Source of the DNA: an uncultured Oscillospiraceae bacterium
Lineage (GTDB): Bacteria; Bacillota; Clostridia; Oscillospirales; Ruminococcaceae
DNA: 64,000 bases
Direction of reading: 5' to 3'
NCBI GenBank assembly: GCA_904384225.1
Contig: CAJFJV010000003.1
Coordinates: forward strand, 35,977 to 99,976
The notes below the pieces were generated by a model that made no database searches, was not told the origin of the DNA, and was given only the letters and a program-made list of their open reading frames with translations. Positions within the stretch are counted from its first letter, which is position 1, and each line of letters begins with the position of its first letter. Below are positions 50,649 to 61,236 of the stretch, piece by piece. Both the position numbers and the translations under genes were made by a program.

Positions 50649-51955
50649 TCTTGTTCCTCCTCTTTGAGAACCTGTTCAAGCGCAGTAAGCGCCCGGCATG
50701 CAAGCGCCGCATAACGCGCCTTTTTCTCCCGAACCGGCATATCCAATGGCGGAAGAATGCCCATGTTAGCACCCATCGGTTGGAAATCTGCTACAGTCTT
50801 ATCTGAAATGTAAGCACTCAATGCTCCGCACATCGTCTCTTTTGGCAGAACCAACGGCAATTTCCCTTTCAATATTCGGCTCATATTCCTACCTGCCAAA
50901 ATCCCGCTCATCGCCGATTCCATATATCCTTCTACCCCGGTTATCTGGCCGGCAAAGAAAATACAAGGGTTTTGACGTAACGAAAACGAACGGTCAAGCA
51001 GGCGCGGAGAATCCAAGAAAGTATTGCGATGCATCACACCGTAGCGTACAAATTCCGCATCACCCAGCCCCGGTATCATGGAAAACACACGTTTCTGTTC
51101 GCCAAATTTTAAGTTTGTTTGGAAACCGACCAGATTATAAAGCGTTCCGTCCGCATTTTCTCGCCTAAGCTGGACCACCGCCCACGGGCGGTGGCCTGTC
51201 CGCGGGTCACGCAGCCCAACTGGCTTCAACGGCCCATACCGTATCGTATCTGCGCCGCGCCGCGCCATGATTTCAATAGGCATACAGCCTTCATATACTG
51301 AAAAATTCTGATCAAATGCATGCAGCGGCGCCTGTTCTGCAGATACGAGCGCTTCATAAAAGCGCATATACTCCTCACAGTTCATGGGGCAATTTAAATA
51401 GTCGTCCTCTCCACGCCCATAGCGTGAAGCGGGAAAAGCGATAGCTTTATCCACGCTTTCCGCAGTGACAATGGGCGCCGCCGCATCATAAAAGCTCAGC
51501 CCTTTGGTGTGCAGGGAACGCTCGATTTCTCCGGCTAAACCATCCGAGGTAAGCGGACCGGATGCAATGATGCAAAAGCCATCCGGGATTCTTGTACACT
51601 CTTCCTCATATACCGTAATCAGCGGATGGTTCCGTATCTTTTCCGTAATATAATCTGAAAACCGTATACGATCAACAGCAAGCGCCCCGCCGGCAGCAAC
51701 TTGAGCCTGCGATGCGCTTTGCAGTGTCAACGAGCCGAGCCGCCGCATTTCTTCCTTTAAAAGCCCGGCAGCGCTTTCGATCCGCGCCGCTTTCAGTGAA
51801 TTAGAACAGACCAGTTCTGCAAAGCCCGAATAATGATGCGCCGGCGTATATTTGGCGGGCTTCATTTCATAAAGCCTGACTTCAATCCCACGTGACGCCA
51901 GCTGCCATGCCGCCTCACAGCCTGCAAGCCCTGCACCGATTATCGAAACGCTCAT
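50645..51955 (-). CDS. trmFO: Methylenetetrahydrofolate--tRNA-(uracil-5-)-methyltransferase TrmFO
   Basis: VSIIGAGLAGCEAAWQLASRGIEVRLYEMKP; FAELVCSNSLKAARIESAAGLLKEEMRRLGSL. Confidence 0.96.
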   Translation of the reverse strand: MSVSIIGAGLAGCEAAWQLASRGIEVRLYEMKPAKYTPAHHYSGFAELVCSNSLKAARIESAAGLLKEEMRRLGSLTLQSASQAQVAAGGALAVDRIRFSDYITEKIRNHPLITVYEEECTRIPDGFCIIASGPLTSDGLAGEIERSLHTKGLSFYDAAAPIVTAESVDKAIAFPASRYGRGEDDYLNCPMNCEEYMRFYEALVSAEQAPLHAFDQNFSVYEGCMPIEIMARRGADTIRYGPLKPVGLRDPRTGHRPWAVVQLRRENADGTLYNLVGFQTNLKFGEQKRVFSMIPGLGDAEFVRYGVMHRNTFLDSPRLLDRSFSLRQNPCIFFAGQITGVEGYMESAMSGILAGRNMSRILKGKLPLVLPKETMCGALSAYISDKTVADFQPMGANMGILPPLDMPVREKKARYAALACRALTALEQVLKEEEQE

Positions 51956-54039
51956 TCTTCTTTCAGTCCTCGCTCATAATGGCAAGATTCGTTCGAACAA
52001 TAAATTTTCCCATTGCGTCCCGCCTTTTTCAAAAGCGTCTTGCCGCATACCGGGCAATGTTCATTAATTGGCGCGTCCCAAGATAGGAATGAACAGGTGG
52101 GATTGTGTTCACATCCAAAAAATTTCTTTCCTTTTTTTGATTTCTTTTCCAAAATCTTTCCGCCGCAAAGCGGGCATTCCCCCGGCATTTCATTTACAAT
52201 CCGCTTGGTGTTTTTGCATTCCGGATAACCCGGGCAGGCTAAAAATTTACCAAAACGCCCGTGCTTTATTACCATCTTTCTTCCGCAAAGTTCACAGACA
52301 ACGTCCGTTTCTTCATCCGGGATACGATAACTCTGGCCCTCTGTTTCCACTTCTGCTTTTTCAAGATCTTTTTCAAATTCATCGTAGAAACTGTGTAGGA
52401 CTTGCGTCCAGCTTCTGTCTCCATCCGCAATTTCATCAAGATCTTTTTCCATGTTCGCCGTAAAATCTGCATCAACAATCTGCGAAAAATGATCCTTCAT
52501 CAATCTGGTTGTCACTTCACCAAGTTCTGTTGGCTTCAGTTGTTTTCCTTCGCGCTCCACATAATTCCGTCCTAAAATAGTCGTAATCGTAGCGGCATAG
52601 GTACTCGGACGTCCAATCCCATTTTCTTCAAGCTCCTTGATTAAGGACGCTTCCGTATAACGCGGCGGAGGCTGTGTAAAATGCTGGCTTCCCTTTATAC
52701 TGTCCTCAATTAAATGGTCCTGTTCTGCAAGTTCCGGCAAAACGCTATTTTCTTCCTTGTCATCTTCTTTGCTTTCTTCATACAAGACGGTAAAACCAGC
52801 AAATTTTACAGTAAAGCCAGAGGCCTTAAAGGTATATCCGGCAGCCCCGATCTGCGCAGCAACCGTATCAAGCAGACAGCTTGCCATCTGGCTGGCGATA
52901 AAGCGCTCCCAAATCAGCTTATAAAGCTTATACTGATCCGCCGTAACGCTTGCTTTCACCATAGCGGGTGTTATTTCAGGCAAAGAAGGACGGATCGCCT
53001 CGTGCGCATCCTGCGCATTGTTTTTTGTTTTATAGACACGCGGTGTCTGCGGGACATACTCTTTTCCATACGTCTTTTCAATATATTCAGAAGCCGCGCG
53101 TTTGGCCTCATCCGAAATGCGCAAAGAATCAGTACGCATATACGTGATCAAGCCTACTGCGCCAAGTCCTTCTACATCAACGCCTTCATACAACTCCTGT
53201 GCGGCTTTCATGGTTCTTCTCGCCTGAAAACCAAGACGGCGGGATGCCTCCTGCTGCATAGTAGAGGTGGTGAAGGGCGGAGCCGGCGACTTCTGCCTTA
53301 CACTCTTTTTAACCGATTCCACGATATAATCTGCGTTTTTCAAATCTGCAAGAACGGCATCCGTCTCTTCTTTGGTATGCAGCTCCATCTTCTTTCCCTG
53401 TTTCCCATAAAACTTCGCTACAAAGGGTTTAGCCGCTTGATCGGTCAAAAGCGCGGCTTCGATGGTCCAGTATTCTTGTGGTATGAAATTACGGATCTCT
53501 TCCTCACGATCGACAATCATACGAACTGTCACAGATTGTACGCGCCCAGCCGAAAGGCCGCTCTTTACCTTTTTCCATAAGAAAGGGCTCAGCTTATAAC
53601 CCACCAGCCGATCCAAAATGCGGCGTGCCTGCTGCGAATTGACCAGATTTTCATCCACGCAGCGCGGCGATGCCATGCCGCTTTTTACGCCAGATTTTGT
53701 AATTTCATTAAAGGTGATACGGTTTTTTTCTTTTAGATCTACACCGAGCAAATGTGCAAGGTGCCACGAAATAGCCTCTCCCTCACGATCCGGGTCGGTC
53801 GCAAGATAAATTTTATCCTTGTCTTTTGCAGCTGCCTTTAATTTCTTTATTGTCTCAGATTGTTTTCGGATATTAATATATTTGGGCTCAAAATCATGTT
53901 CAACATCCACACCAAGCTTGGACTTCGGCAAATCTCGGACATGCCCCATTGAAGCCACTACATCATATGTTCTTCCTAAATATTTCTTTATGGTTTTCGC
54001 CTTTGCAGGCGACTCCACAATAACAAGCTTTTTTGCCAT
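51952..54039 (-). CDS. topA: DNA topoisomerase I
   Basis: MAKKLVIVESPAKAKTIKKYLG; LATDPDREGEAISWHLA; C-terminal Cys4 zinc fingers. Confidence 0.98.
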   Translation of the reverse strand: MAKKLVIVESPAKAKTIKKYLGRTYDVVASMGHVRDLPKSKLGVDVEHDFEPKYINIRKQSETIKKLKAAAKDKDKIYLATDPDREGEAISWHLAHLLGVDLKEKNRITFNEITKSGVKSGMASPRCVDENLVNSQQARRILDRLVGYKLSPFLWKKVKSGLSAGRVQSVTVRMIVDREEEIRNFIPQEYWTIEAALLTDQAAKPFVAKFYGKQGKKMELHTKEETDAVLADLKNADYIVESVKKSVRQKSPAPPFTTSTMQQEASRRLGFQARRTMKAAQELYEGVDVEGLGAVGLITYMRTDSLRISDEAKRAASEYIEKTYGKEYVPQTPRVYKTKNNAQDAHEAIRPSLPEITPAMVKASVTADQYKLYKLIWERFIASQMASCLLDTVAAQIGAAGYTFKASGFTVKFAGFTVLYEESKEDDKEENSVLPELAEQDHLIEDSIKGSQHFTQPPPRYTEASLIKELEENGIGRPSTYAATITTILGRNYVEREGKQLKPTELGEVTTRLMKDHFSQIVDADFTANMEKDLDEIADGDRSWTQVLHSFYDEFEKDLEKAEVETEGQSYRIPDEETDVVCELCGRKMVIKHGRFGKFLACPGYPECKNTKRIVNEMPGECPLCGGKILEKKSKKGKKFFGCEHNPTCSFLSWDAPINEHCPVCGKTLLKKAGRNGKIYCSNESCHYERGLKEE

Positions 54040-54062
54040 TGCATCCTCCGTGTCCTATAAAA

Positions 54063-55301
54063 TCATTGTGTCTTTTCCGCTTTTATATAGCGGCCGCCGC
54101 CAAGCGGAACGACAACCCCATCCAGCTCAAGATCTGTTAAGACCGAGAAAAGCGTACCTACATCCAACGAACAAGCAATCGCCAGCTCATCGATGCTCTT
54201 CGGATGGATATCTAATTGATTATACACCAAACCATGCAATTCATCAAACATTGTTTCCGGATTTTTTTGTGCTTTTTCAAAATTCCCACTTCCCACGGAT
54301 GTATTCTTTTTAAATTCCTGTTTTCCATGTTGTTTAGTAGAAGAAGCCTGTTCCAATGTCCCGAGCACTGCTTTTTGCTCTGCCGCATCCCCTGACAACA
54401 CGCTCAAATCGATTTTCTCCGGATACACCGCATAAAATGGATACAAAACATCCTCCGGCGCAAAGACAGGGACCGCGCCGTCACGCAAATACCGGATGAC
54501 GCCCGCATAAGATGGGTCAAAAATACTATAGGGCGGCAGGCAGAACAGCTCCTTTCCCTGCTCCACCGCATGCCCCGCGGTCAAAAGAGCACCACTGCGC
54601 AGCGGCGCTTGTGTAATCAGCACGCCTAACGATAAACCTGATATCAGCCGATTGCGAATCGGGAATATCTTCGGGAACACCTGCGCACCGGGCGGGCACT
54701 CCGAAAGCAGTGCGCCGCCCGTTCTCAAAATTTGATGCTTCAATTTTGCATTCTCCGCAGGATAGTTTACATCTAAGCCACACGCCAATACCGCTATTGT
54801 ACGTTTTCCCGCCGCAACGGCCGCCTTGTGCGCCGCTGTATCCACACCGACAGCACAGCCGCTGACAATAATACCGCCGGCTTTGGCAATCCCGCCCGCT
54901 AAATACTCTGTCGCTGCCAATGCATATTTGTCCGCATCCCTTGTCCCCACGACAGCAATTGCCACTTCTTCATCCAGACCGTCGAGATTGCCAAGCGCAT
55001 ATAAAACGACCGGCGGCCCGTAAATATGACGGAGACGCTTTGGATATACCGGATCATTCATCGGGATGATTTGAATCTTATATCGGCTACACTCTTTTTC
55101 AATTTGCAGCGCCTGAGAAAGCGGCGTACGTTCCAATGCACGCAGTTCCCGTGGCTTTAAAAAATCAATTGATCGCCTTTCTTCTTCATCCATTTCATAT
55201 AATGTTTTAGGTGAAGGGTAAATTTCCAAAAGCTTTCTCGGCGTCTCACTGCCATATGCAAAGCATTGAGAAAGCCAGACCCAATAGCATAACTCCTCCA
55301 T
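54063..55301 (-). CDS. dprA: DNA-processing protein DprA
   Basis: VAIAVVGTRDADKYALAATEYLAGGIAKAGGIIVSGCAVGVDTAAHKAAVAAGKRTIAVLACGLDVNYP. Confidence 0.96.
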   Translation of the reverse strand: MEELCYWVWLSQCFAYGSETPRKLLEIYPSPKTLYEMDEEERRSIDFLKPRELRALERTPLSQALQIEKECSRYKIQIIPMNDPVYPKRLRHIYGPPVVLYALGNLDGLDEEVAIAVVGTRDADKYALAATEYLAGGIAKAGGIIVSGCAVGVDTAAHKAAVAAGKRTIAVLACGLDVNYPAENAKLKHQILRTGGALLSECPPGAQVFPKIFPIRNRLISGLSLGVLITQAPLRSGALLTAGHAVEQGKELFCLPPYSIFDPSYAGVIRYLRDGAVPVFAPEDVLYPFYAVYPEKIDLSVLSGDAAEQKAVLGTLEQASSTKQHGKQEFKKNTSVGSGNFEKAQKNPETMFDELHGLVYNQLDIHPKSIDELAIACSLDVGTLFSVLTDLELDGVVVPLGGGRYIKAEKTQ

Positions 55302-55424
55302 GAACCTCTCCGTTCTGCCGTGCCAGGCCGCTACAAAGAATACCTCAAACGGCATAAAATGATTTTTGCCCTATCAAGAAAAAGCACATTGCCAAACAAC
55401 AAAATAAACCGGAGTGGCAGGCTG

Positions 55425-56216
55425 CTATTGATTCATTTCCCACATCAAAATACACGCGGCAATAGATGCGTTTAGCGACTCTGTATTCCCGCACATCCGG
55501 ATGGTTACGCTTCGATCCGCCGCATCTATTATTTCCGCCGGCAAACCGCTGCCCTCATTTCCAATGACCAGCATGCTATTTTCTGCAAAGCGAAACATCC
55601 CTGCTGATTCTGCTAAGCCGGATACCACAGAAGCGTAAGTGGCTGCGCCGGTTTTTCTCGCCCTTTCCATCGCCGAAACGGCGTCCGGAACCGTGACCAG
55701 TTCCATTCGGAATAAAGACCCCATTGCACTCCGGATCACTTTGGGATTATAAAAATCACACGTATGCGCTGTTGCACATACACGATGAATCCCAAGCGCC
55801 TCAGCGGTACGGACAATAGTACCAACATTTCCGGCGTCCTGCAAATCGACAAGCAGGATACTTTTTCCTGTATACTCTATTTTATCCCAAGCAGGCATCT
55901 TGTCAAGCTTTTTCACCATTGCATAGACGCCCTGAGGGGTTTCGACCTGTGAAAGCTTTGATTCAAGCGCACGTGGTACCAATCGGACATCGCCGCAATG
56001 TTCCAAAAGCGGCTCCAGAATCGCCCCGCGCTTTTCTAAAAGCGCTTGTGTGACAAAAACCGTTTTTACGGAAAGACCGCTTTTAATCGCCTCTTCCAAC
56101 AGCTTGATCCCCTCTAAAGTAAAGAGATGTTCTTTTTCTCTTGCACTTTTAGATGAGGACAGCCTGACATACTGTTTTATCAGACGATTATCCTTCGACG
56201 TTATGACGGAATACAA
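55425..56216 (-). CDS. SpoU/TrmH family RNA 2'-O-methyltransferase
   Basis: ILLVDLQDAGNVGTIVRTAEALGIHRVCAT; MLVIGNEGSGLPAEIIDAADRSVTIRMCGNTESLNASIAACILMWE; likely TTG start at 56216 after GGAGGG. Confidence 0.92.
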   Translation of the reverse strand: MYSVITSKDNRLIKQYVRLSSSKSAREKEHLFTLEGIKLLEEAIKSGLSVKTVFVTQALLEKRGAILEPLLEHCGDVRLVPRALESKLSQVETPQGVYAMVKKLDKMPAWDKIEYTGKSILLVDLQDAGNVGTIVRTAEALGIHRVCATAHTCDFYNPKVIRSAMGSLFRMELVTVPDAVSAMERARKTGAATYASVVSGLAESAGMFRFAENSMLVIGNEGSGLPAEIIDAADRSVTIRMCGNTESLNASIAACILMWEMNQ

Positions 56217-56236
56217 AAGAGAGCCCTCCTTTTTCC

Positions 56237-56282
56237 GACAAAAAGGCGCTCGTGCCTTTTGGAGACGCGAGCGCGGCTTTTT
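56237..56282 (-). terminator. Terminator after rplT
   Basis: Minus strand GCGCTCG...CGAGCGC followed by CTTTTTGT. Confidence 0.65.
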
Positions 56283-56634
56283 AAAGTTGTGCTTTTGCTT
56301 TCTCGCAGAGTGCAGTAAAAGCCTCTGCATCATGGATTGCAATTTCTGACAGCATTTTGCGATTCAAGGTGATTCCGGCTTTTTTTATACCGTTCATAAA
56401 CGTCGAATAATTCATACCATTCATTTTGCAGGCAGCAGAAATTCTGGTGATCCAAAGCTTTCTGAAATCGCGTTTTTTCAGTCTGCGGCCAATATAAGCA
56501 TACTGATTGGACTTCATCACTGCTTCTTTTGCAGTTCTAAAGAGTTTGCTCTTTCCGCCCCAATATCCTTTTGCAAGCTTCAATGTTTTATTTCTTCTCT
56601 TACGAGTCGCCATTGCTCCCTTAACACGAGCCAT
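56281..56634 (-). CDS. rplT: 50S ribosomal protein L20
   Basis: [65 protein letters not shown]. Confidence 0.98.
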   Translation of the reverse strand: MARVKGAMATRKRRNKTLKLAKGYWGGKSKLFRTAKEAVMKSNQYAYIGRRLKKRDFRKLWITRISAACKMNGMNYSTFMNGIKKAGITLNRKMLSEIAIHDAEAFTALCEKAKAQL

Positions 56635-56665
56635 AATCTAATACCTCCGTCTTTTTACTTTCTGA

Positions 56666-56863
56666 TTATTTGTACGGGATCAGCTTTTTAATTGCTGCAA
56701 CATTTGTTTTGTCAGCATAAGCGCCCATACGCAGCCCTCTTTTACGTTTGGTGGACTTCTTGTTCAGGATATGGGACTTATTGGCGTGCGCACGTTTTAT
56801 TTTGCCGTTTTTGGTCAGCTTAAAACGTTTTTTCGCACCGGTATGAGTTTTTACTTTAGGCAT
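56666..56863 (-). CDS. rpmI: 50S ribosomal protein L35
   Basis: [45 protein letters not shown]. Confidence 0.98.
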   Translation of the reverse strand: MPKVKTHTGAKKRFKLTKNGKIKRAHANKSHILNKKSTKRKRGLRMGAYADKTNVAAIKKLIPYK

Positions 56864-56886
56864 AATAAAAGCCTCCTTATTATAAT

Positions 56887-57408
56887 TTATTTTGTGGTCT
56901 TCGGCGCAATGAATACAGCCAGGCTGCGCCCTTCCATTTTCGGCGGTTTATCGACTGAACCGACCTCGGCGCAAGCCTCAATGAATCGCTCCAACAGCGT
57001 TCTGCCCATTTCCGGATGCGCCATTTCACGGCCTCTGAAACGAACGGAAGCTTTCACCTTATCACCGCCTGCCAAAAACTTTTTCGCCTGATTCGCTTTT
57101 GTGTCAAAGTCGTGTACATCAATGTTTAACGACATGCGGATTTCTTTGACCTCAACCGTTTTTTGGTTTTTCCTTGCCTCTTTTTCACGTTTGGCCTGCT
57201 CATATCGATATTTGCCGTAATCCATAATCCGGCATACCGGAGGGGTGGCCTGCGGCGCAATCTTTACGAGATCTAAATTCTGCTCTAATGCAATTTTCAT
57301 TGCCTCGCGCGGAGACATGATGCCAAGCTGAGTGCCGTCACTTCCGACAACACGGATCTCTTTGTCACGAATTTCTTCGTTCATGAGCAACTCATTTGTT
57401 TTGCTGAT
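56887..57408 (-). CDS. infC: Translation initiation factor IF-3
   Basis: [45 protein letters not shown] 9 nt upstream of an ATC codon at 57408 suggests a rare AUC start. Confidence 0.95.
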   Translation of the reverse strand: MSKTNELLMNEEIRDKEIRVVGSDGTQLGIMSPREAMKIALEQNLDLVKIAPQATPPVCRIMDYGKYRYEQAKREKEARKNQKTVEVKEIRMSLNIDVHDFDTKANQAKKFLAGGDKVKASVRFRGREMAHPEMGRTLLERFIEACAEVGSVDKPPKMEGRSLAVFIAPKTTK

Positions 57409-57426
57409 GGTAAAGCACCTCCAAAA

Positions 57427-57467
57427 ACCTGATAAAAACAAAACAAACGCAGACAGACTGCGTTTGT
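57427..57467 (-). terminator. Attenuator-like terminator in the infC-rpmI-rplT leader
   Basis: Minus strand ACAAACGCAG-TCTGT-CTGCGTTTGT-TTTGTTTTT just upstream of infC. Confidence 0.75.
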
Positions 57468-57565
57468 ACAATACCAATATCGAAAATCCGACCGTATTGA
57501 CCCGTGCCGCCATATGCCCACAGGTGAGAACGCAGGTGTTCTGCTTTGTTTTCTGAAAAATTATA

Positions 57566-58729
57566 TCACACTTTTTGTTTTGAGTCAAGCACAATTTCTC
57601 TTTTTGCAAAAGCGCCGGAAAGCAGTACAGCTAAAAGCATACCGGTCTGCATCCAAAGCGTTGTGTGATCTGTCACGCCGTGCACCATAACCGTACCCAA
57701 AATCCCCATCACCAGCGGCGCAGGATAACGGCATGCGCGGTATCTGCGGTACAGATGCATGATATAACCGCGGATATAGTACAGCCATATCCCGGTTCCA
57801 ACCAAACCGTAACTTAAAAACGCATCCAAATAAATACTGTGCGCATGCATAATATGGCGCGTACCGCTCATTTCCCCTAAATAATAAAAAGCAAGCGTCC
57901 CGCCGCCAAAAAGCGGGTTTTCAAGAAAGCCCAAAACAGCGTGATACCAGATATTAAAGCGGGTTGCAGCGTTCTGCGGAAGCATGGAAAGCCGCGGCAA
58001 CACCCCCGGAATAAACAGGGCGCAGCCAAGCAACACGACCACAGCAACGGGGACGACCCAGAGAAAGCGGCGTTTCCCACACAAATACAGCAGCAGCAAT
58101 GTACCGCCAAGCACAGCCAACCACGCCGACTGACAATCACACAGTAAAATTCCTATCACGCTGCTAAAAATGGTGATGATGTAAAAAAGCCTTCCGGCGC
58201 GCTTACGCGCGATCTGATAAAGACAGATAATCATGACAAATTCCAGCATCGTACCATAGTAATTTGCATTATAAATCCCGCCGGTTGAACGGAAAGCCGG
58301 TCCGTTTACTATTTTTTCTCCTATTGCATAAAGTAAGCTGACATAACTCGCAAGGCAGCATACCGGCAAAATAGTCTCAAACAGCCGGTTGCTCATACGA
58401 TTACAGCATAACAGAAAAAATATTGTGATGCAGACCGTAGCGCCTCCTGCAACAAGGCCAAGCCAGCGTCCGCGGCATAAAGGCACTAAAAGGAGCAGCA
58501 AAAACAGGATATACATCGGGATCAGCGTTTTCCGAATAAGCGCCTTTTTTAAAAGGCATCGCTGGAACAAAAGAAAAACAAAGGAGATAAAACAAACCGA
58601 AACAGAAAGAAGAAAGGGAAAAAAACAAGACGCGGCGCACAAAATTAGAATCCGTCCGGTGAGATCCTCCGAGCGGATTCCACTCAGGCAGGCGGAAAAC
58701 CAGCCGGCCTGTTTACCTATTTGTCTCAT
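57566..58729 (-). CDS. O-antigen ligase/Wzy-like polymerase family membrane protein
   Basis: Polytopic; FENPLFGGGTLAFYYLGEMSGTRHIMHAHSIYLDAFLSYGLVGTGIWLYY. Confidence 0.85.
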   Translation of the reverse strand: MRQIGKQAGWFSACLSGIRSEDLTGRILILCAASCFFPFLLSVSVCFISFVFLLFQRCLLKKALIRKTLIPMYILFLLLLLVPLCRGRWLGLVAGGATVCITIFFLLCCNRMSNRLFETILPVCCLASYVSLLYAIGEKIVNGPAFRSTGGIYNANYYGTMLEFVMIICLYQIARKRAGRLFYIITIFSSVIGILLCDCQSAWLAVLGGTLLLLYLCGKRRFLWVVPVAVVVLLGCALFIPGVLPRLSMLPQNAATRFNIWYHAVLGFLENPLFGGGTLAFYYLGEMSGTRHIMHAHSIYLDAFLSYGLVGTGIWLYYIRGYIMHLYRRYRACRYPAPLVMGILGTVMVHGVTDHTTLWMQTGMLLAVLLSGAFAKREIVLDSKQKV

Positions 58730-58735
58730 ATGCTT

Positions 58736-59302
58736 TTACCTTTTAATAACAATCGCAATAAATGTACAATCACAACCGTCAACGGCGATCATCCCGTGGC
58801 TATGGCTGGAGTCATACATAATACTGTCGCCTTCGCGCAGTACAACCACATGGTCTTCCACACGCACTTTCAGCGTTCCGTTTAACACATAATCAAACTC
58901 CTGTCCTTCATGTGTTGAAAGGGGGATCGGCTTATTCTGATCCTCCTCTGAATACAGCGCCGTTACTACAAACGGCTCGCAGAGCTTATTCTTCAAATTG
59001 TGCGCCATATGCTGATAATGAAATCCGCTTCTGCGATTCAGCGCGACGCCTTCTCCTTTTCGTGTAACCGTAAAGAAGGAAAGATGAGGATTTTCTCCGG
59101 TCAGCAGCTCGACGATATCAACGCCAAACCGCTCCGCACACTTATGTAAAAAGGTAAAATTAAAATCCTGCTCCCCACTTTCAAGCGTCTGATATTCCGC
59201 GGGTGCTGTATCTGTAGCAGATGCCATCTCGTCCACAGATATCTCCAATATTTCGCGCAGTTCCTTAATCCGCTGCGCAATTTCCAAAATTTTGGTATCC
59301 AT
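58736..59302 (-). CDS. XRE family transcriptional regulator with C-terminal cupin
   Basis: IAQRIKELREILEISVDEMASATDTAPAEYQTLESGEQDF; cupin STHEGQEFDYVLNGTLKVRVEDHVVVLREGDSIMYDSSHSHGM. Confidence 0.9.
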   Translation of the reverse strand: MDTKILEIAQRIKELREILEISVDEMASATDTAPAEYQTLESGEQDFNFTFLHKCAERFGVDIVELLTGENPHLSFFTVTRKGEGVALNRRSGFHYQHMAHNLKNKLCEPFVVTALYSEEDQNKPIPLSTHEGQEFDYVLNGTLKVRVEDHVVVLREGDSIMYDSSHSHGMIAVDGCDCTFIAIVIKR

Positions 59303-59681
59303 CATTATTTCCTCCATTCTTTGATTCCGCAACACTGTACATGCAGTGCCCATGTGTTCCAAAAACAAACACTTAAGCTTTTTCATAACCTTACAAATGC
59401 CGGAAACCTCTGTCTCTTCTTTACGTTATCTTCCGGTACTTTCATGTCGGCAAGCGGTTCCTTTTTTCGCTTTAAAAAAATACAAGAAAAGCGTCAGGCC
59501 GCCGATTTTCTCTTTTTTGCCGCACTCAAGGTGTCCATATTATATCACACATTTCAGCGAATGAAAAGCAAAATAGCAAAAAAGCGTCGCCTTTTTATGA
59601 AGGTTGTGTTAAAATTAAAAAAGCACCTTGTGAATTCCGTTATAAATTATCTTTTTACTTTGAATGGAGAGATCTTGTTCC

Positions 59682-60275
59682 ATGAGCAAACTTATTTGGA
59701 AGCCCGGTGCAATTCATGCGCCGCTTCCCCCGTCTATGGTCACCTGCGGTACGATGGAACACAGCAATATTATCACCGTAGCGTGGACCGGGATTATCAA
59801 TACAATCCCGCCGATGACCTATATTTCGATCCGTCCGGAACGCTATTCCTACCATCTGCTATGCGAACACGGTGAGTTTGTCATAAACCTAACAACCGCC
59901 GCCCTTGTACGCGCTGCGGATTTTTGCGGTGCTCGAAGCGGCGCAAAGCTCGACAAATTCGCGGCATTGGCACTTCATAAGGAGCCCTGTGCAACTGTTT
60001 CCTGTCCCGGTCTTGCAGAAAGCCCGGTACAGATCGCATGTAGGATAAAAGAACGCGTCCCGCTTGGCTCGCATGATATGTTTTTATCTGAAATAACCGC
60101 CATACAGGTTGAAGACAGTTTAATCGACAGCAGCGGAAAACTCCGTCTTGAACGTGCACGGCTTGCCGCTTATGCACATGGCGACTATTATGAACTTGGA
60201 AAACGGATTGGCTCGTTCGGTTTTTCCGTCCGGAAGAAAAAGAAAAGCAAAAAGGGGAAACGGCATGTCAACTAA
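59682..60275 (+). CDS. Flavin reductase family protein
   Basis: VTCGTMEHSNIITVAWTGIINTIPPMTYISIRPERYSYHLLCEHGEFVINL. Confidence 0.88.
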   Translation: MSKLIWKPGAIHAPLPPSMVTCGTMEHSNIITVAWTGIINTIPPMTYISIRPERYSYHLLCEHGEFVINLTTAALVRAADFCGARSGAKLDKFAALALHKEPCATVSCPGLAESPVQIACRIKERVPLGSHDMFLSEITAIQVEDSLIDSSGKLRLERARLAAYAHGDYYELGKRIGSFGFSVRKKKKSKKGKRHVN

Positions 60276-61236
60276 AGATCACGTATTGCAATTTCTTGAA
60301 GAAAAAAAGGGGGAGGCAGTTTCCGGCAACGAAATCGCCGCAGCACTTGGACTTTCCCGCGCCGCCGTATGGAAAGCAGTACATGCGCTTGAGACGGAAG
60401 GATATCCAATCAGCGCGGCGAGCAAACGAGGCTATTCCCTTTCACCTTGTTCGGATATCCTTTCAAAAGCCAGTATCTCCCCGCATTTGGCACCGGATTG
60501 TTCGCTGCGGCATCTGCATATTTATAAAGAATTGCCCTCCACTAATACGACAGCAAAAATCATGGCCAGCGAGCACGCTTCTCACGGCACGGTCGTCATA
60601 GCTGAACATCAAACGGCTGGAAAAGGCCGCCTTGGGCGTACTTTCTACTCCCCGGATGCACAGGGGATTTATCTGTCTGTCATTCTCCGTCTAAATGAAA
60701 GCACAGACCTTTCTATGCTGGTTACCTCTGCCGCCGCCGTGGCGGTCTGCCGTGCCATCCAGACTGTCACTGGGATTGAAGCGCAGATCAAATGGGTAAA
60801 CGACGTTTATATCGAAGAAAAAAAGGTGTGCGGCATATTGACAGAGGCATCTATGAATTTTGAAAACGGACAGTTGGATTATCTTGTACTGGGCATCGGA
60901 ATCAATGTGGCGGAAAAAACGTTTCCACCAGATCTTCACGATGTAGCTACAGCGCTTGGCAGCCACTGCACATCCCATATCGACCGGAGCCGCCTGATCG
61001 GGACACTGCTTAATGAATTGGATTGTGTAATCTCAACCCTCTCCTCTCGCAGCTTTTTGGAAGAATATCGAAAACGTTCTTTCCTGTTGGGGACGCGGAT
61101 CAATGTTATAACAGCAAGCGAGACACTTCCCGCCACCGCGCTTTCTATAGACGACAATGGCCATTTAATAGTCCGCATGGATACCGGAGAACTTCGTACC
61201 CTTTCGTCCGGCGAAGTTTCCATACGAAAGCAATGA
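60265..61236 (+). CDS. birA: Bifunctional biotin--[acetyl-CoA-carboxylase] ligase/repressor BirA
   Basis: N-terminal wHTH (NEIAAALGLSRAAVWKAVHALETEGYPI); EHQTAGKGRLGRTFYSP; IKWVNDVYIEEKKVCGILTE. Confidence 0.95.
   Translation: MSTKDHVLQFLEEKKGEAVSGNEIAAALGLSRAAVWKAVHALETEGYPISAASKRGYSLSPCSDILSKASISPHLAPDCSLRHLHIYKELPSTNTTAKIMASEHASHGTVVIAEHQTAGKGRLGRTFYSPDAQGIYLSVILRLNESTDLSMLVTSAAAVAVCRAIQTVTGIEAQIKWVNDVYIEEKKVCGILTEASMNFENGQLDYLVLGIGINVAEKTFPPDLHDVATALGSHCTSHIDRSRLIGTLLNELDCVISTLSSRSFLEEYRKRSFLLGTRINVITASETLPATALSIDDNGHLIVRMDTGELRTLSSGEVSIRKQ

Noticed and set aside
59321-59875. 184-aa plus-strand ORF
   Set aside because: Overlaps the flavin reductase gene in a different frame and covers AT-rich intergenic sequence; no family match.
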